Source: an uncultured Eubacteriales bacterium (GTDB lineage Bacteria > Bacillota > Clostridia > Oscillospirales > Acutalibacteraceae). Taken from it: DNA of 40,998 nucleotides. The stretch covers positions 1 to 40,998 of the forward strand of contig OMXW01000003.1 of NCBI GenBank assembly GCA_900315085.1, given 5' to 3'. Below the pieces are notes generated by a model. It saw only the letters and a program-made list of their open reading frames with translations. It was not told the DNA's origin and ran no database searches. Of this stretch, positions 35,777 through 40,998 are shown piece by piece. Positions within the stretch are counted from its first letter, which is position 1. Each line of letters begins with the position of its first letter. Both the position numbers and the translations under genes were made by a program.

Positions 35777-37039
35777 ATGAACGTAAGTTTTAAACCGTTT
35801 GTCCCAAGCGGAACCGTTAAGGCTCCGCCGTCAAAAAGCGACGTGCACCGCGCGATCATCTGCGCGGCTCTGTCGGGAGGAAAGTGCACGATTTCCCCCG
35901 TTGCGCTGTCGGAGGACATAAAGGCGACGATCCGCTGCGTCGAATCGCTCGGCGCGGTTACAAATATTGATAAAGAAGTGCTCACCGTTGACGGAAGCCG
36001 CATGTTTGAGAACAAAGAGGCTCAGCTTGACTGCTCGGAGAGCGGAAGCACGCTTCGGTTTATGATTCCCGTAGCGGCGGCAGGCGGAGTTACCGCGACC
36101 TTTACGGGCAAGGGCAGACTTCCCGAACGCCCGATCGGAATTTACGCCGAGGCTCTGCCGAAGGCAGGCGTTGAATTCAGCTGCGACAGCGGACTGCCGC
36201 TGACAATAAGCGGACAGCTAAAAGGCGGAGTTTTCAAGATTCCCGGAGATATAAGCTCGCAGTTTATTTCGGGACTGCTTTTTGCGCTTCCTCTGCTTAA
36301 ACGCGACAGCGACATTGTGCTGACCTCACCTATTCAGAGCGTTGGCTACATAAATATGACTATCCGCACAATGGAGCAGTTTGGAATTGAGGTTGATGCA
36401 ACCGACACGGGCTGGCACGTCAGAGGTCAGCAGCACTACATTCCGTCCGACTACACCACCGACGGCGACTGGTCACAGGCGGCGTTTTACATGGTATCGG
36501 GAGCGATAGGCGGCGAGATCACCGTTGACGGAGTAAATACAAACTCGGCTCAGGGCGACCGCAAAATCGCCGAGCTTCTGCGCGAATTCGGCGCGGAGGT
36601 AATTCAGGACGCTTCAAGCGTCACGGTTAAAAAATCGGCTCTTTCGGCAATTGAGATAGACGCGAAGAATATTCCGGATTTGGTTCCCGTACTTGCGGTA
36701 TGCGCCGCATTTGCCCGGGGCACAACAAAAATAATTAACGCCGAAAGGCTTAGGATAAAGGAAAGCGACCGCCTTAAAACCACCGCCGAGCTTCTAAAAT
36801 CGCTCGGAGCAAAGGTTACCGAACAAAGCGGCGGTCTTGAAATTGAAGGGATCAGGCAGCTTGACGGAGGCAGCGTTAACGGCTACAACGACCACAGAAT
36901 CGTTATGTCCGCCGCTGTATGCGCCGCATGCTGCAAGGGTGAAATAACCTGCACCGACGCGCTCAGCATCAACAAGAGCTACCCTGATTTTTACAGGGAT
37001 TACAACAGCGTCGGAGGAAAAGCAGAGCTTAGGGAGTGA
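35777..37039 (+). CDS. aroA: 3-phosphoshikimate 1-carboxyvinyltransferase (EPSP synthase)
   Basis: 420 residues, two inverse-barrel domains. PPSKSDVHRAIICAAL (phosphoshikimate-binding Lys-Ser), ESGSTLRFMIPVAAAGG, GKGRLPERPIG, SSQFISGLLFALPLL, DWSQAAFYMVSGA, RIKESDRLKTTAELL and YNDHRIVMSAAVCA. It adds enolpyruvate to shikimate 3-phosphate. The variant S-D-V in PSKSDVHR (usual S-x-T/S-x-R) and E-S-G-S-T-L-R suggest the Gram-positive, class-II-like branch. Start: ATG 35777 behind GAGGTAGCT, 7 bp after aroB. Confidence 0.96.
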   Translation: MNVSFKPFVPSGTVKAPPSKSDVHRAIICAALSGGKCTISPVALSEDIKATIRCVESLGAVTNIDKEVLTVDGSRMFENKEAQLDCSESGSTLRFMIPVAAAGGVTATFTGKGRLPERPIGIYAEALPKAGVEFSCDSGLPLTISGQLKGGVFKIPGDISSQFISGLLFALPLLKRDSDIVLTSPIQSVGYINMTIRTMEQFGIEVDATDTGWHVRGQQHYIPSDYTTDGDWSQAAFYMVSGAIGGEITVDGVNTNSAQGDRKIAELLREFGAEVIQDASSVTVKKSALSAIEIDAKNIPDLVPVLAVCAAFARGTTKIINAERLRIKESDRLKTTAELLKSLGAKVTEQSGGLEIEGIRQLDGGSVNGYNDHRIVMSAAVCAACCKGEITCTDALSINKSYPDFYRDYNSVGGKAELRE

Positions 37040-37043
37040 CGTT

Positions 37044-38114
37044 ATGTCATCAACATATGGAGATAAATTAAAAATATCGGTGTTCGGAGAAAGCCACGGA
37101 AACGGCATAGGCGTTGTTATTGACGGTCTGCCGTCAGGCATTTCGATCGACCTTGACAGGGTGCTTGTGCAGATGGCAAGACGAGCTCCCGGAAAGGACA
37201 AGACCGCTACTCCGCGAAAGGAGAGCGACCTGCCGAAGATTCTTTCGGGAATGGTAGAAAACGAGCTGACAGGCGCGCCGCTGTGCGCGGTTATCGAGAA
37301 CACCAACACACGCTCGGGCGACTACGGCAATCTTCTTGAACGTCCGCGCCCCGGTCACAGCGACTACGCGGCGTTTGTAAAGTACGGCGGAGCAAACGAC
37401 ATCAGAGGCGGCGGTCATTTTTCGGGCAGACTTACCGCTCCGATTGTTTTTGCGGGCGCGGTATGCCGACAGATTTTGGAAAAGCAGGGTATCAAAATTG
37501 CCGCTCATATTCAGAGCATCGGAAGCGTGAGCGACAAAAAATTCAACCCTGTTGACATAGACGACACACTGATTGAGCGGCTGAACGCATCATCCTTTTC
37601 ACTGATTGACACAGGCGTTGAGGAAGCTATGCGCAGTGAGGTTGAACAGGCGCGGCTTGCGCTTGACAGCGTAGGCGGCGTGATTGAATGTGCCGTTACG
37701 GGCGTTAAACCGGGCTTTGGCGGCCCGATGTTCGACGGAGTTGAGGGCGTTATTGCTAAAGCTGTGTTCGGAATTCCCGCCGTAAAGGGCGTTGAGTTCG
37801 GCGCGGGCTTTGAGGCGGCTTCGATGAGGGGCTCTCAGAACAACGACGAGTTCAGAGTAAAAAACGGCAGAGTTGTGACCGAGACAAACAACTGCGGCGG
37901 TATTTTGGGCGGAATAACCGACGGTATGCCGATTATTTTCCGCGCCGCTGTTAAACCCACGCCGTCGATTGCGCAGAAGCAAAAAACTGTCAACCTGACC
38001 ACTATGCAAAACGACGAGCTTGAAATCAAGGGCAGACACGACCCGTGCATTGTACCGCGCGCGGTACCCGTTATTGAAGCGGCGGCGGCAATTGCCCTTA
38101 TGAATATATTGTGA
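37044..38114 (+). CDS. aroC: chorismate synthase
   Basis: 356 residues. FMN/EPSP-binding motifs: GESHGNGIGVVIDGLPSG, RRAPGKDKTATPRKESD, NTNTRSGDYG, RPGHSDYAAFVKYGG, DIRGGGHFSGRLTAPIV, GSQNNDEFR and GGILGGITDGMPI, with the C-terminal GRHDPCIVPRAVPVIEA. It needs reduced FMN to make chorismate from EPSP. Start: ATG 37044 overlapping the aroA end region, with AGGGAGTGACGTT as ribosome site (4 bp after the stop). Confidence 0.97.
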   Translation: MSSTYGDKLKISVFGESHGNGIGVVIDGLPSGISIDLDRVLVQMARRAPGKDKTATPRKESDLPKILSGMVENELTGAPLCAVIENTNTRSGDYGNLLERPRPGHSDYAAFVKYGGANDIRGGGHFSGRLTAPIVFAGAVCRQILEKQGIKIAAHIQSIGSVSDKKFNPVDIDDTLIERLNASSFSLIDTGVEEAMRSEVEQARLALDSVGGVIECAVTGVKPGFGGPMFDGVEGVIAKAVFGIPAVKGVEFGAGFEAASMRGSQNNDEFRVKNGRVVTETNNCGGILGGITDGMPIIFRAAVKPTPSIAQKQKTVNLTTMQNDELEIKGRHDPCIVPRAVPVIEAAAAIALMNIL

Positions 38115-38118
38115 GGTA

Positions 38119-39249
38119 ATGATGAGAGATTTAAGCGAAATCAGGAGCGATATTGACAGGCTCGACGACGAGCTTATCGACCTATTTAAAAAGCGTATGG
38201 ACTGCGCCAAGGAGGTAGGCTACTACAAGCTTGAAAAGAATATTCCCGTACTTAACCAAAAAAGGGAAAACGAGATTCTTGACGACGTACAGAAAAAGGG
38301 CGGCGAGTACGGTCTGTACGCGCGCCTGCTGTTTTCAAATATTATGGAGCTTAGCCGCGCGCTGCAGCACAACATTGTTTGCAGCGGCAAGGAGCTGCGC
38401 GACAAAATCAAAAACGCGCCGGAAATGCCTGACGGAAAAAGCGTTACCGTTGCGTACCAGGGTATCAAGGGAGCAAACAGCCACGAGGCTGCGCTGAAGC
38501 TGTTCCCGAACGCAGAGCTTAAAAACTACAAGAGCTTCGGCGATGTTTTTGAGGCGGTCAACAATTCGGAGGCGACATTTGGGATTCTCCCTGTTGAAAA
38601 CTCAACGGCGGGTTCGGTTTCGGCGGTTTACGACCTTATTTTGCAATACCGCTTCTACATTGTAGGCGCGCTTGAAATGCCGATTGATTACTGCCTTGCA
38701 GGACTAAAGCAATCCGAGTTTTCCGATATTGAAACCGTGCTTTCTCATCCGCAGGCGCTTTCGCAGTGCTCGGAATACTGCGGAAAGCACAACCTCACCC
38801 CCGTCCCCTGCGCAAACACCGCTGTTGCGGCAAGGGATACCATGCGTGAAAAGCGGCTTAACTACGCGGCTATCTGCTCGTACAAGGCGGCTGAGGAATA
38901 CGGTCTTAAAATTTTGGACAACCATCTCCAGGACAATCCGCACAATGCTACGCGCTTTATTGTTATTTCAAAGCAGCTATACATCGGCAGCGACGCTAAC
39001 AAAATCAGCCTGTGCTTCTCGCTTCCGCACGTTACGGGCTCTCTCTACGGTCTGCTTTGCCGCTTTAATTCGCTGGGACTTAACCTCACAAAGATTGAGT
39101 CGCGCCCCATTGCGGCAAAAGATTTTGAGTACCTGTTCTACCTTGACTTCTCCGGAAGCGCTCACAACAACCAGGTTATAGACCTGCTGAGCCAGCTCAG
39201 CGAGGAAATGCCTGAATTCAGCTTTTTAGGCAATTACAATGAAAAATAA
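38119..39249 (+). CDS. pheA: bifunctional chorismate mutase / prephenate dehydratase
   Basis: 376 residues in three domains. Chorismate mutase (AroQ type) 1-90: DLSEIRSDIDRLDDELIDLF, KKRMDCAKEVGYYK. Prephenate dehydratase about 108-285: VAYQGIKGANSHEAALKLF, GILPVENSTAGSV, and the catalytic Thr-Arg-Phe at 278-280. ACT domain about 295-372 with GSLYGLLCRFNSLGLNLTKI and ESRP at 327-330, the phenylalanine-binding signature. It takes chorismate to phenylpyruvate and is inhibited by Phe in relatives. Two ATGs are adjacent (38119 and 38122); GAGG at 38113-38116 is better spaced for 38122. Last gene of the aro cluster. Confidence 0.96.
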   Translation: MMRDLSEIRSDIDRLDDELIDLFKKRMDCAKEVGYYKLEKNIPVLNQKRENEILDDVQKKGGEYGLYARLLFSNIMELSRALQHNIVCSGKELRDKIKNAPEMPDGKSVTVAYQGIKGANSHEAALKLFPNAELKNYKSFGDVFEAVNNSEATFGILPVENSTAGSVSAVYDLILQYRFYIVGALEMPIDYCLAGLKQSEFSDIETVLSHPQALSQCSEYCGKHNLTPVPCANTAVAARDTMREKRLNYAAICSYKAAEEYGLKILDNHLQDNPHNATRFIVISKQLYIGSDANKISLCFSLPHVTGSLYGLLCRFNSLGLNLTKIESRPIAAKDFEYLFYLDFSGSAHNNQVIDLLSQLSEEMPEFSFLGNYNEK

Positions 39250-39268
39250 AAAATATTTTTATTTGCTA

Positions 39269-39297
39269 TTGACAACAAAATGATTGTGGAGTATAAT
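39269..39297 (+). promoter_or_regulatory. consensus sigma-A promoter of the T-box/trpB transcript
   Basis: Perfect TTGACA (39269-39274), 17-bp spacer, perfect TATAAT (39292-39297). Transcription should start near 39304. Confidence 0.9.
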
Positions 39298-39303
39298 TCT
39301 ACT

Positions 39304-39566
39304 AAACCGTTGAGGAAGAGTAAGTAGGTTCTGCCTCTTCTTGCAAAGAGAGCCGCGGATGGTGGGATCGCGGCGGAGAACACAGGACTGAATGGACTTC
39401 CGAGGGCAACCAGAAATGCTTTGGCAGAGTATGCGCGACGGAACTGGACTTTCCGTAATCAAAAGTCAGTGTATGAAAGTACGCGTTAAGTGGACGCGCA
39501 AGCGTCAAGCAGGGTGGCACCGCAGGATTTTATCCTGTCCCGGCAGATTGTCGGGACAGGTTTTTT
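39304..39566 (+). promoter_or_regulatory. tryptophan-specific T-box leader
   Basis: The T-box core AGGGTGGCACCGC is at 39511-39523. Upstream is Stem I with GAGAGCCGCGGATGGTGGGA and the specifier context GACTGAATGGACTT; the specifier codon is TGG (39393-39395), which pairs with tRNA-Trp. Uncharged tRNA-Trp binding would favour the antiterminator over the terminator at 39534-39566, so the gene is on when tryptophan is short. The gene below is a tryptophan synthase beta chain, in agreement. Confidence 0.93.
39534..39566 (+). terminator. T-box-controlled intrinsic terminator
   Basis: A perfect 9-bp GC-rich stem (CCTGTCCCG with CGGGACAGG), 9-nt loop, then TTTTTT. The 5' arm overlaps the region needed for the antiterminator. 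Confidence 0.9.
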
Positions 39567-39608
39567 ATTTTGGCAATTATTTAAAACATATATATGGAGG
39601 TTATAGAA

Positions 39609-40988
39609 ATGTCAGAAAACAAAATCCCTTACAAAATTTATCTTGATGAAAGCGAGATCCCGAAGCAGTGGTACAATGTTCGCGCGGATATGAAGAACAA
39701 GCCCGCTCCGCTTCTCAATCCCGGAACACTCAGACCCATGACAGCAAAAGAGCTTGCTCCCGTATTCTGCGAGGAGCTGGTTGCTCAGGAGCTCAACGAC
39801 ACCGATCCTTACATTGATATCCCCGAGGAAATCCTGAATTTCTACAAGATGTACCGTCCGTCTCCGCTTATCAGAGCTTACTTCCTTGAGAAGGCTCTTG
39901 ACACTCCCGCGAAGATTTACTACAAGTTCGAGGGCAACAACACAAGCGGAAGCCATAAGCTCAATTCAGCTATTGCTCAGGCTTACTACGCTAAGAAGCA
40001 GGGCCTCAAGGGCGTTACAACCGAAACAGGCGCAGGTCAGTGGGGCACAGCGCTTTCAATGGCTTGCTCATACTTTGACCTCGACTGCAAGGTATTCATG
40101 GTTAAGGTCAGCTACGAGCAGAAGCCCTTCCGCCGCGAGGTTATGAGAACCTACGGCGCAAGCGTTACTCCCTCTCCCTCGGAGACAACCGAAATCGGTA
40201 AGAAGATTCTTGCCGAGCACCCCGGCACAACAGGAAGCCTTGGCTGCGCAATCTCTGAGGCTGTTGAAGTTGCCGTTGGCACAGAGGGCTACCGCTATGT
40301 ACTTGGCAGCGTGCTCAATCAGGTACTTCTGCACCAGAGCGTTATCGGTCTTGAAGCTAAGGCCGCTCTTGACAAATACGGCGTAAAACCCGACATCATC
40401 ATCGGCTGCGCAGGCGGCGGCTCAAACCTCGGCGGTTTGATTGCTCCGTTCATGGGCGAAAAGCTCAGAGGCGAGGCTGACTACAGAATCATCGCAGTAG
40501 AGCCTGCTTCATGCCCGAGCTTCACCAGAGGTAAGTTTGCTTACGACTTCTGCGACACAGGTATGGTTTGTCCTCTTGCTAAGATGTACACACTTGGCAG
40601 CGGCTTTATTCCGTCGGCTAACCACGCAGGCGGTCTGCGCTACCACGGCATGAGCTCAACTCTTTCACAGCTTTATCATGACGGTCTTATGGAGGCTGTT
40701 TCTGTTGAGCAGACCTCTGTATTTAAGGCTGCAGAGCAGTTTGCCCGCGTTGAGGGTATTCTCCCCGCTCCCGAGTCAAGCCACGCAATCCGCGTTGCAA
40801 TTGACGAAGCGCTCAAGTGCAAGGAAACCGGCGAGGAAAAGACAATCGTATTTGGTCTTACAGGTACAGGTTACTTTGATATGGTCGCTTACGAGAAGTT
40901 CCACGACGGGCTTATGACAGACCAGATCCCCACCGACGAAGAGCTCGCAAAAGGCTTTGCAGGTCTTCCCGACGTTCCCGAAAACTAA
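39609..40988 (+). CDS. trpB: tryptophan synthase beta chain, TrpB2 type
   Basis: 459 residues from ATG 39609, 9 bp behind TGGAGG; the frame opens at 39594 with a start inside the ribosome site. It belongs to the longer TrpB2 (TrpB-like) class: an N-terminal extension (KIPYKIYLDESEIPKQWYNV), PLP Lys117 in NNTSGSHKLNSAIAQ, ETGAGQWGTALS, PLP phosphate loop GCAGGGSNLGG and AVEPASCPS. It joins indole and serine to give tryptophan. TrpB2 enzymes usually work without a tight TrpA partner, and no trpA is in the window, though the sequence ends 10 bp later. It could salvage indole. Control is by the Trp T-box. Confidence 0.95.
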   Translation: MSENKIPYKIYLDESEIPKQWYNVRADMKNKPAPLLNPGTLRPMTAKELAPVFCEELVAQELNDTDPYIDIPEEILNFYKMYRPSPLIRAYFLEKALDTPAKIYYKFEGNNTSGSHKLNSAIAQAYYAKKQGLKGVTTETGAGQWGTALSMACSYFDLDCKVFMVKVSYEQKPFRREVMRTYGASVTPSPSETTEIGKKILAEHPGTTGSLGCAISEAVEVAVGTEGYRYVLGSVLNQVLLHQSVIGLEAKAALDKYGVKPDIIIGCAGGGSNLGGLIAPFMGEKLRGEADYRIIAVEPASCPSFTRGKFAYDFCDTGMVCPLAKMYTLGSGFIPSANHAGGLRYHGMSSTLSQLYHDGLMEAVSVEQTSVFKAAEQFARVEGILPAPESSHAIRVAIDEALKCKETGEEKTIVFGLTGTGYFDMVAYEKFHDGLMTDQIPTDEELAKGFAGLPDVPEN

Positions 40989-40998
40989 TTAAATTAAG

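Noticed and set aside
37599-38210. 203-codon minus-strand ORF spanning aroC and pheA
   Set aside because: Antisense to two certain genes and without a ribosome site.

Overview
The window looks like chromosomal DNA of a low-to-moderate GC Firmicute of class Clostridia, probably a Ruminococcaceae/Oscillospiraceae-type gut bacterium. The pointers are a T-box leader, SpmA/SpmB, strong Shine-Dalgarno sites with frequent TTG/GTG starts, consensus sigma-A promoters with 17-bp spacers, a TnpV remnant, a CD3324-type regulator and many short palindromic repeats. TGA serves as an ordinary stop codon. The species assignment is an inference.

Bases 1-3,380 are an accessory patch: the start of a secreted protein, an AT-rich orphan ORF, an IS66 transposase remnant that has lost its catalytic-Glu segment, two GNAT acetyltransferases, a CD3324-type regulator, a 5'-truncated tnpV and a pair of 17-bp palindromes. 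It ends at a tRNA-Thr/tRNA-Tyr operon. Bases 3,600-9,600 carry a DUF5658-like membrane protein, an ABC-F ATPase, an unknown protein, a MutS-like ATPase and an XRE/winged-helix regulator split by one in-frame TGA.

Bases 9,770-19,640 hold an ECF sigma factor coupled to a membrane-tethered beta-propeller protein, an rlmB / pseudo-P-type-ATPase / rpe operon, a frameshifted DUF6512-like protein, spmA-spmB, an AbrB-like regulator with four cysteines, and a phosphopantetheinyl transferase whose likely client, acpP, lies at 31 kb. The P-type-ATPase-like protein has the family's membrane and cytoplasmic layout but degenerate DKTGT, TGD, TGDGxND and CPx motifs.

Bases 19,800-30,900 hold a secreted beta-helix/Big2 protein, a proS-metA unit bracketed by two oppositely oriented ~160-bp MITE-like elements, and a tetR / MMPL-transporter / heptad-repeat-protein locus. 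A family of palindromes with ATGTCAT...ATGACAT ends recurs in five gaps; in at least one case it is itself the terminator.

Bases 31,400-40,988 form an aromatic amino-acid block in one direction: aroE, aroK, DAHP synthase, tyrA, aroB, aroA, aroC, and pheA with fused chorismate mutase, prephenate dehydratase and ACT domains. A consensus promoter and Trp-specific T-box leader (specifier TGG) then drive a TrpB2-type tryptophan synthase beta chain. aroD/aroQ and trpA are absent from the window. The unusual items are the pseudo-P-type ATPase, the sigma/propeller pair, the in-frame TGA, a possible AUA start, the MITE pair and the dyads at the aro promoters.
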